A stretch of 64,000 nucleotides of DNA, taken from contig VXAA01001497.1 of assembly GCA_013399115.1 (NCBI GenBank), positions 772,994-836,993 of the forward strand. Direction: 5' to 3'. The notes beneath the pieces were generated by a model that saw only the letters and a program-made list of their open reading frames with translations, did no database searches and was not told the origin of the DNA. A program made the position numbers and the translations under genes. Shown here piece by piece: positions 24,653 through 36,438 of the stretch; positions within the stretch are counted from its first letter, which is position 1; each line of letters opens with the position of its first letter. This DNA is from Anseranas semipalmata (lineage: Eukaryota; Chordata; Aves; Anseriformes; Anseranatidae).

Positions 24653-26869
24653 ATGGAGTTCTAACCTGTGTTACTAAAACTTTCTCAAAACAAAAATCAG
24701 TTAATTCTGATACTGCCTTACTTCAGTGCTATTGGCTATCTTTTGTGCTTGCTAAGAATTTTTCATAGCTAGATGCCTCACTCAATGAAAAGAATGAAAA
24801 AAAAATACACTTATTTTGCTTTCAATTAGTTTTCTCGTTATTTTACCTATAGTCTTTACACTCTTACAGTGCTATACTCTCTGGATTGCAAACATTGTGG
24901 GAAATCATTCTGATACAAATGAAGCAATTCCTATTCATTTTCTAAAACCGAACACGCTTTCGGTAATTCTAGATCTTGTAACTCTGTCAGAGCAACCTAA
25001 CTTTGAGATTAAACCAACAGCACCACCTTACTGGAAACCATATGATGCATATACTGCTAAGGAGCTAAAAATACACAGTAGCTTAGGATGTTCGTCTTAA
25101 CAATATTAACCTTTCCCTAGAAAGACGTTTCAGTCTGTTCCATCTGCCTATATCCGTTTTTATCATACTTATCCCTCTTTCTAAATGAAATTTGGCTCTC
25201 TTAGTCAGGCTTCTTTATATTCCCACCCCTAAATATTTTATCCATTCAATTGCCTATGCAAAATTCGCATTTATGAGAAGAGCCCTGAATTACACATAAG
25301 TTAGGGGCAATATCTCAGATTTTCAAGCTACAGAAAGATGTCACTGTTTGTTTCAGTGTTTCACAAGTAGCTGCCTTCTGTTCAATGACAAAGTGTAATC
25401 CATGTATATACGAACTTGGCTACATAATCTTGACATCCAACTGTGTTTCCATCAGCATTGAAATCCTTGTTTTATGGTACCATTCTGGGTTTGTGAGAAC
25501 ACAGATGATAACGACAATAAAGAAATAAGTAACGTCCTAGTAAATGTTGGTACCCGAGAAGCGTTTGTATGAACACAGGGGCTTTTATATCAATGCCAAA
25601 AAAAAAAAAAAAGTTGCTTCAACACTTTTCACAAAGCCAGATTTCCTTTGATCTGCAGCCAGACTGGACTAAATCACTCTTCGCCGAATCCAGTCTTCAG
25701 TGCACAACTCCCACCCCTTGTCCTGTGCTGCTTCCTCCTTGACTTCACCTCCCTTTCCTGACTTTCCTAACTCTGACGTGCTGAATATGATTCAGCAAGA
25801 GAATAACAGGTTTCATAGCAGAATCTCAAATAACACTTCACAATTGATAGCTTAAGGTGTGAATTTACTGTGGAGACTAAAGGATTCTTTCACCCTTTTT
25901 GGGGCAGAAGGGAGATTCACTCTGCTGGCCATGGCCTTAGTCTTATTTTCATGTAATTGAGAAAAGCTTTTTCACTCTCTGAAGTCTGCAGATGGATCTG
26001 CAGATGATGCAAATGAGTGTAGCTTTATCAGAGCACACAGAGCTATACCTGCTTACTCCAGCTCGGAACCTCACCTAGCCTCTTGTACTCATGCGGGTTT
26101 TTCTTTCTTGCACAAGTCTTGTTATACTCAGTGATGAAAGCACAGTGAAGGAGGAGAGGAGAAGCTGTACAGTTCTTGAGGTAGCAGCCAAGAGGAGATG
26201 AAACCCTAGGGAAGCTATGAAGGTGGGAGAGCAACTTGTTGGCAGGGAGGTTGAACTTCCTTTTTACCTCGTTTGGAAGACAAAAATATGGTCTTGATCA
26301 AGGATTTTGCATGTCTTGCACAACAGATTGTAGATTGCCTCAAATTCATAGGCAGAGTACTTAAGTACACCCTGAGATTTCTGTGTCGATGGCATTCAAA
26401 CATAGTGTTTGAGATACCACAGCAGTGCACTGCATTTAAATGTTGGAGTGGGGATGGAAAAAGAAAGGTGTGGTTACCACCAGAGGCAGGCTTGGATGGT
26501 GATGGACTACCTAGAGCCAGAACAAGCAATCTGGTCAAGCTGTATCACTGTTTTGTCTGCTTGGCAACTCTGTGTTCGAGTTGTGTGACAATAGACTCCA
26601 GCAATAGTGGAGACTTTTCCTTTTGTCAGCCAGCTCATCTGTCTAAGGAGACTGTGTGTCTGTCTAGCCACCAAAACAAAACAAAACAAAAAAAAATTAA
26701 ACTTAGCAGCCTATTTCAGTCAATCTTATTGGAGGGTAGTTGTCTCAAAGATGTGGTGTCTGCAAGCTTCAAAGAAGAGGTGGCCAGGCAGAGCGCTTTG
26801 CTGTTGTCTCTGGTAAAGGAAAAACTAGAGCATAAACTCCTCGCAGTTGTAGCTGTATACATGTATATA

Positions 26870-26892
26870 TGCCACTCCACAGGGGAGTGGCA
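26870..26892. repeat. Inverted repeat, 9-bp arms, 5-nt loop
   Basis: 'tgccactcc' (26870-26878) and 'ggagtggca' (26884-26892) are exact reverse complements around 'acagg'. It is a compact GC-rich hairpin in otherwise AT-rich surroundings. Confidence 0.9.
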
Positions 26893-29759
26893 CTAGTCAC
26901 AGGAAAAACCTTTGCTATGTTTGTGTCTTTAGATGCTTGAGATTCTCACCCTGGGAACAAGATATATAGGAGACTGGACATCTTCATTACACACTGAATT
27001 ACTTTGTTTACTACTCACTTCCTACCACTTTGTTTACTGCTTGGGAGAAGGTGGAAGATTCTGCCTTCCCCTCCTAGTGATTACCAAAAGCCTGCTTTCA
27101 TGTTCAACTGGATATGGCAAACGCAATCTCGTTAAAGAAACTGGGAGGAACAATCTCAGGAACTGGACAGTGCTTTAACTGTCTGGTTTAAGGCTCTTCC
27201 AAGGATAGCAGTGTGAGCCAGGGAACTTGTGGGTGTGACAGGAAAGGAGGACCATGGGTTTGTTCATGAGGTGTGAAGGGGCTGTGTTATACCCATGGGG
27301 AGGAGCTGCAAATATGCTGAGGGGCAAGATGCACTTTCTGACAGAAGTGGGATGGATGAATAAGCTAAGAACGGCTGTATGTTTTACTCTTCGGTGCCTG
27401 CAGCCTGCACTCCTTGAGGCATCTGTCCCCACAGTATCAGGGACTGAGTCCTCTGTATCAAGAAAGCTGCTTGTGCTGCTCCCAGCTGTACTTCAATGTA
27501 CTGCTTTTTTGGGCAACTCAGTTTGTTGTTATTTTTCTAATGAGTTAGGCATTTTCCCACCTTGAATGAAACTGGAATGATCCTGTGGTGAGGTGGGGTG
27601 CATCTTTGATAATGCAGGGTCCTGGCATCTCTTAAACGCTGCTGCCAATGCAAATGCATGGCATTCAACTCCCACCTTCAACCCCAATGCCAGTAAGTTG
27701 TTTTCTGCTGGATTCTGAATCACAGCAGGGATGCTCTGCAAACAAAACTCTAACAAGCACTCTGCACAGTTGCTGTACTTCAGGACATTTTTATAAGGCT
27801 TTAACTTCTTCAAATCCTTCAATATCTTCAAATCCAAGGCTCCTGGACTCTCCTGTAATGGCTTTCTTGCCACTCTTTAAAATCTGCTTTGATCAGGTTC
27901 ATGACTGCTTCTAGACGATCTATCTTGCTGTCCTACGTAAACAAAGGTATGTTCCTATCAGGTCTGTGCCCTTCTATGCCATGGAGAATAAGGAAATCCT
28001 TATGATATGGCAGTGGTTTCAGAAAAGAGAAAGAAAGGGTTGGCTGGTAGCAACAGAGAAAACTGAAGATCTGGGAATGGTGAGTAAGGAATCAAGAATT
28101 ACACAGAAATATAGAAATCCCCCTTATCTAGCTTCTCAATCCAGGGCAGGCCAAATTCATTGCAGATCCATGAGGTATGTTTGTTACATACAACTTGACT
28201 GCTGATCAGCTGGGGAGGAATGAAAAGCATGGTGCAGAAGCTGCAATGAACTGCCCTCATGATTGGCTTGTGGCATTAAGCATCAGTAAAGTCAAGTGTT
28301 TCATTACCTATTAGCATGTGCTTAAATTTTTCCTTTTTAAAAACATTGGTTTTCATCCTTATTCCTAAATCAGTGACTCATAAATTGGCATAGCTGGCAA
28401 GACTGGGGGCAGGAGTTGCTGCAATATTGAAAGGAGGGAGAAAAACCTCACAGACACCAAGAGCATGTTCATACATTTGAAATGAACATTATTCTGATTA
28501 CAAGATGAGGAACAGAAGAAAAGGTACATATTTTTTAAATCTATAATATTGATTGAAGTAGTTATAAATATAGGTTGGTGCTGCAGCGACTGAGGATGCA
28601 CAAAGGTATTGTAATCGTAGATAAAGGAATACAACAGGCATTTGAAATATTGTACTAACAAGTAACTAATACCGTAGCAGCTGTTCTTTATTACTTCAAA
28701 CATTTTTCTTTTATATAGCTAAAAATAAAACAAGAAACAAAGGAATAAACAACAGATTAAAATAACTTTATCATACACATACCAGGCTTAGTAGTAGGTA
28801 GTTGCAGAACTGAAATAACAGTGGATCAAATGTTCCCCTCTGCTTTGGCATGGCAACAGCATAAGCTTCCTGCTAGGCTCTGAAGTCCCCCATTCAGAGC
28901 AGACGCTGCACATCAGCAGACACTGTGGCTCCACTTGACATGTGTTGTAGCGGGCTGAGGGATGTTCTGGAGGGCAAAGGAACACTTTGTGGATGTTCCC
29001 TTGATTTTGTTTTATGCCCTGAAAACAGGGCAGGCTGTTATTTAGACATTTTTATGGGAAAATATAATTCCACTTTCATGTGAGCGAGTAGAATTAAAAA
29101 AAAAAAAAAAAGGCACATCACTTTATCAACAGACTTGGAGATCCCAGTTTCCCTTTTCATGATACGCTTAGTGACAAAGTACAGGGTTGTTCAATCACAC
29201 CATTTTGCCAATTGTACGACTGGGAGGAAATGTGTGGGAAACAACAGTAAGTGCTCAAACTTTCAATAATTGATTGAAATAATTATTAATGATCTGTACT
29301 GGCTGAGCTGATATCTAGTTTCACATTTGACATTTTTAAATGAAAATTGTGTTTATTGGTCCCCCTAAATTCTTCACAAAATGAAGGTCAACTACTGCTT
29401 ATTTTGAGTTTAAGTTACCTAATCAGAGAGAAGTATTTCTCAGCTAAGCAAGGTGACTGACTGGATTTTTCCTCCTGGTTTTGAGAACAGTATAATAAAA
29501 ACTTGTACAAGGCAGGTGGTACAAGGCAGGTGATAGGCTACTTTGCACCATGCACATTGGTGATATGACATAAGGCTGTCAGTATTTCTGACCTCAAAGG
29601 AGTGAGGTTAGCTCTCAAAACAGGAAGAAAAAGAGTATTGGCATTGTTTATTCTGCATATTCCAGCTCCTAATCAGACATATATGAAAAGAACCTATAGA
29701 ATATAAGTGGTGATAGAAAAAATAAATGAAAATAGTTATGGTAAAGCCATTATATTTAT

Positions 29760-29776
29760 TTCCTAATAATTAGGAA
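29760..29776. promoter_or_regulatory. Palindromic TAAT/ATTA homeodomain-type site
   Basis: 'ttcctaat-a-attaggaa' is an 8+1+8 palindrome with two facing TAAT cores, the arrangement favoured by paired homeodomain dimers. It lies in AT-rich DNA, where such motifs also arise by chance. Function is inference only. Confidence 0.25.
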
Positions 29777-30759
29777 TTATATTGCTGTGTATAAATTTAT
29801 AGTTGCCTTCTTCATAATGGCATACATAGCTTTAGCTTGAAATTTAAAAGTAGAATGAAGCAGAATATGATTTCCTCAATTGAGGAAAGCTTTCAAATGG
29901 AAAGATGTCCTTCTCCCATATTGGTAACAAAAATCAGTGCCTTAAATTTTCACCCACCAAGAATATTTCAGGATGGATCAATTGAAACATCTATGTTTGA
30001 AAGTGAAAATGCTTTCTTTTGATGTCAGTCCTATAAGAAATAAAGAAACTTTCAAGAATGCAAATTATTATATATTTTGAAGTGAAAATGTCTCTTTAGT
30101 ATGCATTAATCCCCCTCTATTTTCCTAGTATGGAAATTTGTCACCTAAAAGCACACCTGAGAAGTTTGAAACTTTTAAAGACCAAAGTTTTTCTCCAGAA
30201 CATTTTTCATGACCGATAAGAATCCCCCAGGACAATGTGAAAATTAAAGCTGCACAAAACTGAAGATGCTATCAAATTCTATTCTAACATGAGTGTTTCT
30301 AAAGTAGTCTTCATTATGACAATTAAATGCTATATATGTAACAAAACATCATGTACTCTTGCTTAAAGTAGGAATAGAGGCCATCTATATTAAGGCCTCC
30401 CTATTACCCTAGATATATAACAAACTGTCCTGTTAAAATCAGCAAGAATTCACTAAATCTAGCGCTTATTAATGGAGGTGGTAGAAATAGATGCACAGTT
30501 GTTTTGCTGACTGGGAGCTTTTCAGGGATTGCTTTGCGGCACTCTGTAGCTCCATTACTGCTGCCTTGCATGTTTCCAAAGCAGGTTGGTATCGCTGCTG
30601 GAAAATGAGATCAGTCTTGAGAGATGAAAGAACAGTTGTCTGCTATGATGATTCTTTCAACCAGAAAAGAGGAGAACTGGGTTAAGCCAGCCCTGTGTCT
30701 TTGACGAGAGATGCAGATAGACCATCAGCAACTGATACACAGCTCTAGAAGTGTTGACT

Positions 30760-31690
30760 GTAAAGGACCTCTAGAGGATGTCTACTTCAACCACTACCAA
30801 AGCTGTCTACTTCAGCTGCTCAAAGCATGTCTCTTCAACACTGGAGGAGATTTTAGCAGTGGTTTTATGTAGCCAAGTCAGAAAACCCTCCAAAAATTGC
30901 CACCATCTCCAAAAGTAACTTATTTTTGTGCTGTGCTACTCTCCTAGTAATTTTCCCATTGTCCAGTCTGAACCTCTAAACTGCAAGTTTTTGCTATTTC
31001 CTCATGTTTTATATCATCCGCTGTTGCTAAGAAGAGATTGGTTCCATTCTCCTTTAACTCTCTTTCATGCAGTCGTAGGCTGCTATCAGATTACCCCCTT
31101 AGTCTTCTCTTCATCAGACCAAGCCCATCTGCCTTATCTGTTCCTCACAAGCGTTCTAGGACCCAGACTTCTTGAGAGCAACCTACTGGACCCTCTCCAG
31201 TTTCTCAGCATCCTTCTTGAACTGGAAGACCTGAAACAGGACAAAATATTCCAACGGCAGTTTCACCAGCAATGAGAATAACTTTGATCTGCTGGCCATC
31301 CTTCATCTAATGTAGCCCAGTAACGGTCTTCTCTATTGACAATGACAGCACAGAGTTGGTTCATGCATAACCTAGTGTCCACTGCAACCCGCAGGTCCTT
31401 TTTAGCAGGGCCACTCCTCAGACAACTGTCTTCCAATTGTGCCAAGACATGGGCTCACTGAACCCCCAGTGCAAAACATTGTGCTTTTTCTTCCTGAGAC
31501 TCTTGGTGGCTCAGTCTCCAAGTTTCTCAAGGTCTCTCTGGATTGAACCTCCCTATAGACCTGCTGAGGGGGTGTATCTGTCGTTATCAAATCTGCTGAT
31601 GAGGATACTGAACAAAATGGGCCCTACCACTTACCTGTGGTGTACTCTGCTTCTTAACCATCAGCTGAGTAACAAATTGATTTTTCTCCT
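30760..31690 (-). mobile_element. Diverged CR1 LINE, 3' portion
   Basis: Reading left to right one meets, in the reverse complement of CR1 order, the 3' end ('aaaggacctctagaggatgt', 'ctacttcaacc'), the C-terminal ORF2 region ('ttgtccagtctgaacctcta') and then sequence from further upstream in ORF2. That upstream part includes 'gatctgctggccatccttca', 'ccgcaggtcctttt', 'ccccagtgcaaaacattgtg' and 'aatctgctgatgaggatact'. At about 930 bp it is the longest CR1 segment here. Many substitutions and short gaps break every coding frame, so it is an older copy. Confidence 0.85.
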
Positions 31691-34582
31691 TTGACCTTGT
31701 TGTGGTCCAGACAATTTACAATCTATGGTTGATATCAGAGACAGTTAAAATACTGTCTGTGTATTGCCTTTGTCTGTAGCACAATAATGATATGGCAATG
31801 GTATGAGATTTAAATCACACAATATTACACAATATTCAAATTTGAAGATTAACTGGTATAGTTTTGAGTGCAGGTGAATATTGTTCAGTTCCATTATTTT
31901 CCTTTTTTTTTTTTTAATCCCACGTTAATGTATTTTATATCTGAAATAGTATTGATTAAAATTACTCTAGTTAAGCTTCTTTAGTGTGCTTGCTTTCAGA
32001 CACCTGTCCAGATGTTTTCCAGGATTGCTGGGATGAGGCTGACAATGAAATGAAGCATTTCTTACTGATTTTAAACAACATGAACAGGAAAGGCATAGGA
32101 AAATTTAGCAAGTTGAAGAGATATTTGAGAGATAAGAAACTGAAAGTGTCTTTTGTTCCACTTCTGTCAAAATGTTGAACAAGGCTGGTTCTCCCTTTCA
32201 CTCTAATGTTGTGATAGAGTTCAAATTTTTATATCAAGTAGGATGCCAATGCCACATTTAACATCATTCTTTGCCAGTAACACACACAAGTCTCAAACCT
32301 AATAGCCCTAAGTGTTTCATCTTATTGACTGTGTTTTTCAAAAAAGGTAACTGAACTACAGAAATACTTGTATTTTTGCAGTATTCAGTATTAACACAAA
32401 CACTTTTTCAGAGAAATCGTGTATCTGCATGTTTCCATTTTTTTTCTGTACTTCTATTTGTCCTTAAAAAACTGCAATCTATTAATATAAGAGTAACTTT
32501 CATGAGCCTAAAGACAGTCATTTAGATCTTGAAAAACATTTCTAGTGGGAGAGAGTTATTTCTCCTAAAGTACAGTACTTTTCTGAAATGAACTTATATT
32601 GAAGTGATGGCTTTTCTCATGCTATCTCTTGCATTGCACTTTCAGACTTCCATCTGCTAATTTAAGTGACACAAATACACTTTTATTGTGCTTTACTCCT
32701 GTTTGCCCTGCAGAGGTACTGCTGCTGAGAGACGCTTTGATTTTTTCCCTTGTACTTTATCAACAGAATTGTTTGTTAAGAACTATTCATGGAAACATAT
32801 CAAATGCAACAGATTGGATAGCTGTCACGGAAAGCACAATCGGAGACCCTGCTGCTATGCAGGAATACCTGAGGATCTGATTTGGTAAAAAAAAACATTT
32901 ATGACTAATGAGTATTCTTGAAGAAGAACCCAGCAGGATTATGAAGAATTGAAAGGAGCAAGGAAAGATTATTTGCAAGCTAAACAAGTCTGCAATACAT
33001 TTATGGATACAGTAAATGAAGCTAGTCAAAGAACAGGATGCCCATTCCACAGGAAGTGACAGGATTTATCAAAATTTCATTTCTTTCCAGATCAAGATGA
33101 GAAATATAAACAATGCAGTCCATAGTGAAAATGTCTTCTTGTGAGTAAATGTGCATTTGACGTTTGTGTGTGGTAAAAACAAACCATTGCAACCACATCA
33201 AGATGCTGTGATAACATTTTGTCAGCATTTTATAATATTATTGTCTGACACATCTAAACTTCGTTGACTTGGCATCTTTTAGGAGAAAGCTATTTCCCTG
33301 GAAAGTGTTTAATCAGTTCACAGATTAAGTAGTGCACTATAAATGTTTTCAGTTTCTTTACATCCTTCTCTGTGTGCTGAGTGTTTATCTCCTCAAAATC
33401 AGAGAACCTGATCGCTTATCAGCTTTGGAGCTCTTTGCCTTTCCCCACCCACCCCACCTTAGTATCCTGCTTTACCCTCACATATGATTCAAAAGAGAGT
33501 GAGGAAATACTAGGCTCCTGCAGCAAAACTTTCTAAGAGCAGGCATTTAGTAAAAATGCATTAAGAATTCCTTTTAAGGACACTCATAGGCCTGAACCAA
33601 AGTAAGTCTCTTTGGCTTAGTTTCTTTTTAAGTTACTTTGATTTAATCTAAAGTTGGCCCTCAAGATGGAAATCCAAAGAAGAACTCAGCTGCTGTAGGT
33701 CTGTTCTGCTAGAGAGCTTGTCACTGCGGACTCATGCTGCCAGCCACTGTTAGAAGCTTAAAATTAAATCCTCCATCTCCTGAAGACTCAGAAAAACACT
33801 GAGACTGCTGGCTACAGGGATGTGTTTCCCCAGATTCAGGACCGGAAATAATTAGCAAAAGTAAAGACTTTATTCCTATAGTAAGGAGAAAAAACAGGTT
33901 TTACAAACAAGGTTTTAAATGTCCTGCAACACTTCATATTCCCAGAGATGTGTTAAGGGAACACTCTCTTCAAACAAGGTTTTGGAGGTTCGTGACTGTC
34001 CTTTGCTGACAAGGGTTCATATCACAGCATTCATATTAACATTTGTGCTAACATTCCTGATGCCTGGCTTAAGGAGACATTCGACTTAATCTGGAAACCT
34101 TTTCTCTCTCACTTTTCCCGGAATCATAAATATTAATGAAGGGGACTGTTTTATGCTATCTTCTATCCACAAAACTTCTGGAAAATATTTGTTATGAAGC
34201 GGTGTCTAAAGTGGGTTGAAAGATGAATGCTGTGCTAGATGGGACGATAATAGAGGCAGCATCAAAGATGAAATTTTCTAAGGGTTCTGATTGTTCACAT
34301 CTAGTCTTCACAAGCAATAAGGCTAAAGGTCTTGACTACAGCATTTAAGTGACACTAAGCTACATGGAGAGTTTACCTGAATAGTATCTCATCAGTATTC
34401 AACAGCGCTTTGTGTTCAGGTTGTTTTCATTATAAAATGATGTTTTGGAGATCAGGAGACTTCTTCAAACATAGAAATTTCATCTGTTAAATTAGGTTCC
34501 TAATATAACTGTGTGCATTTTGGAAAATAGCCATAATACTTGATTATATTCTATTATGATGATCTGTTCTTTAGCTTTTAAC
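31691..34582. other. No gene seen
   Basis: AT-rich DNA with a T-run near 31903-31917. Short open frames at 31984-32178 and 32629-32880 have no recognised family. No promoter, RNA gene or repeat family is recognised. Confidence 0.6.
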
Positions 34583-34670
34583 CACGAGGTGACTGAGAAT
34601 TGGAACAACTTCCCAAAGGTTGTTGTAGACTGCCCATAACTGGAAGTTTCCATATTCAGATTGCATGATT
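34583..34670 (+). mobile_element. Small CR1 relic
   Basis: 'aattggaacaacttcccaaa' followed by 'ggttgttgtagactgcccat' and 'aactggaagttt' matches the CR1 segment 'ctggaacagcctcccaaaggctgtggtggaatctcc...ctggaagtttt'. Only about 85 bp can be seen and both ends fade into unique sequence. Confidence 0.6.
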
Positions 34671-34680
34671 TTTTCCGTTA

Positions 34681-34706
34681 AATATATATATATATATGCA
34701 TATATG
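34681..34706. repeat. (AT)n microsatellite
   Basis: About 26 bp of alternating A/T with one 'gc' interruption directly after the small CR1 relic. Confidence 0.85.
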
Positions 34707-35489
34707 TTCTCTAGTCAGAAAAGAAATTTATTCAGGGGATTCCTCTGGCCTGAATTGCAGTCTGGCTATGGGATCACAGCCAGTAACTTTTCATCTTACA
34801 ACCTATTAATTTACAGTACATTAGTTGAACCTATACAACTTGCAGAACGCCTAGGCCTGCCAAAAAGTTCCATGGTGACTTTGATCGTGTTGTACAGTAG
34901 CAAAGCCCAATTCTTCTCAAAGGATAGTTGTGATGTTTATAGTGCCATCATTCAAAAAATACTTAAAAATCCTTGGATTGAATGATTGTGTGTTCCTGTA
35001 AGTAGGGGAGAGGTATGACTTAGTTAGGTGGAGTGATCAGACTAAAAGTGGTTTGGAAGAAATGCTCAGAAAGCTGAAAACTGAAATCATGTCCTTGCTA
35101 ATAATCACCTCATTTCTCAGTCTCAAACTTAAACTGTAATTATAATCGCCTTTCACTCACATTGGCTCTGTAACACCAGCGTGAGTGAAGTAGCCATCCA
35201 GCTTTCATGCTCCAGTCCCAAGCAGGTCATAATGAAATTGTAAAATGTCTTCTCTGGCTTGTCTTACTATTGGTGTCTGAAACCCACAGTACTTCCATGA
35301 AAACAGAAGTGAATGAAGGACATTCCTTTTAAAGAAGTTATAATAGCATTTTAGGTGAGACAGCAGAAAGATTAAACCCTGTGTTGTCAAGTTTGCTTGT
35401 CTAAAACAAGACACTGAAATGTGTGTCTATATGTACATGTAGACAAGAAAATAAATAGCTTAGTGTTCAGAAGTGCTGAGCACATTCTG

Positions 35490-35590
35490 AAGTAATTGAA
35501 CTCAGTGGGATTACACGCGCTTGCTGCCTGCATTACTATTTCCATATCTGTCTTAAAGGCTTTGGGAAAACTTAGGATCAGGCTTTTATG
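35490..35590 (+). repeat. Possible ancient 'ctcagtgggattac' repeat relic
   Basis: 'ttgaactcagtgggattaca' and the later 'cttaggatcaggctttta' resemble an ancient dispersed amniote repeat whose copies read like 'acttcagtgggattac...ggatcgggcc'. I cannot name the family with certainty. Confidence 0.3.
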
Positions 35591-35744
35591 CCATGCAACT
35601 GTAGACTTCCTTTGTCACACTGTGATCACATCCCAGCCTTCTTCCATCAGCCTAGCCATCAAAGTCACAACAGTTTCTTTTGCACTGTAGTTCTGCGAAG
35701 GGTCATCTTCCCTCCATCCTCAGAAAATAATCTCCTGTCTTCTC

Positions 35745-36438
35745 AAATATGTCTCTCAGCAGCTCAGCAGAGAGGGACCTTGGGGTGCTGGTTGGCAGCA
35801 GGCTCAGCAGGAGCCAGCAGCGTGCCCTGGCAGCCAAGAGGGCAAACCGCATTTTGGGGTGCATTAAGCACAGCACACCAGGCTGGTCAAAAGAGGTGAT
35901 TCTCCCCCTGTATTTGGTGTTGTTCTGGCCTCGCCTGGAGCATTCTCTGCAGTTCTGGGCTCCACAATATAAAAAGGATGTTAAGGTGCTTGCAAGTGTC
36001 CAGAGGAGGGCAACAAAGCTGGTGAAAGGTCTGGAAGGCATGTCCTGCCCTGTGGGGAGAGGCTGAGGACAGCTGGGTTGTCCAGTCTGGAGGAGAGGAG
36101 GCTGAGGGGCGACCTCACGGCTCTCTGCAGCGTCCTGAGGAGGGGAAGCGCAGAGGGAGGTGCCGGTCTCTGCCCCCTGCTCACCGGTGACAGGACGCGT
36201 GGCAGCGGCACAGAGCTGTGCCGGGCAGGGTCCGGCTGGGCATCAGGAAAGATTTCTTACACTGGAACAGACTTCCTAGTGAGGCAGTTGGTGCCCCATG
36301 CCCATCAGTGTTCAAGAAGCATTTGGATGATGCCCTCATTAATCTGCTTTAACTTTTGGTTAGCCCCGAAGTGGTCAGGCAGTTGGCCTCAATGATCTTT
36401 GCAGGTCCCTTCCAACTGAACTATTCTATTCTATTCTG
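35745..36438 (+). mobile_element. CR1 LINE, GC-rich 3' portion, CR1-J-like
   Basis: Plus-strand CR1 of about 690 bp, truncated at its 5' end near 35745. It begins in the ORF2 C-terminal region ('agggaccttggggtgctggt'), passes through a GC-rich section that keeps many CpGs, and ends in 'ggtcccttccaactgaacta' plus an ATTCT-type terminal repeat. The words 'ttaacttttggttagcccc' and 'tggtcaggcagttgg' before the 3' end recall avian CR1-J elements, a tentative subfamily call. Retained CpGs and the good match suggest it is one of the younger copies here. Confidence 0.9.
35749..36395 (+). pseudogene. CR1 ORF2 C-terminal fragment, frameshifted
   Basis: An open frame from 35749 to 36066 encodes the post-RT part of ORF2, with 'AERDLGVLVGSRL', 'LPLYLVLFWPRLEHSLQFWA' and 'RRATKLVKGLEGMSC'. 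The match then continues in a different frame from about 36078 ('LEERRLRGDLTAL', 'DRTRG'), so at least one frameshift lies near 36045-36078 where sequence has been lost. The final C-terminal block is disturbed again after about 36230. The catalytic RT and endonuclease regions are absent, so this is a dead fragment. Confidence 0.85.

Larger units (their letters stand above)
18581..30759. other. No gene seen; long non-coding stretch
   Basis: No coding exon or named mobile element is recognised. The longest gap-free open frame of the window lies here (plus strand 26273-26896, 207 codons), but its product has no recognised domain and includes a low-complexity K/Q-rich patch, so I leave it as chance. 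A 118-bp open block at 27962-28079 has an acceptor-like CAG and a good donor (GTGAGT), which is weak exon evidence. A single ambiguous base sits at 20810. A tRNA-like patch may lie at about 24130-24220. Two short palindromes (26870-26892, 29760-29776) are listed separately. Confidence 0.55.

Noticed and set aside
24816..25100. Open frame starting with a hydrophobic stretch (94 codons), like a signal peptide
   Set aside because: The hydrophobic start follows from T-rich sequence. There is no family match and no splice or promoter evidence.
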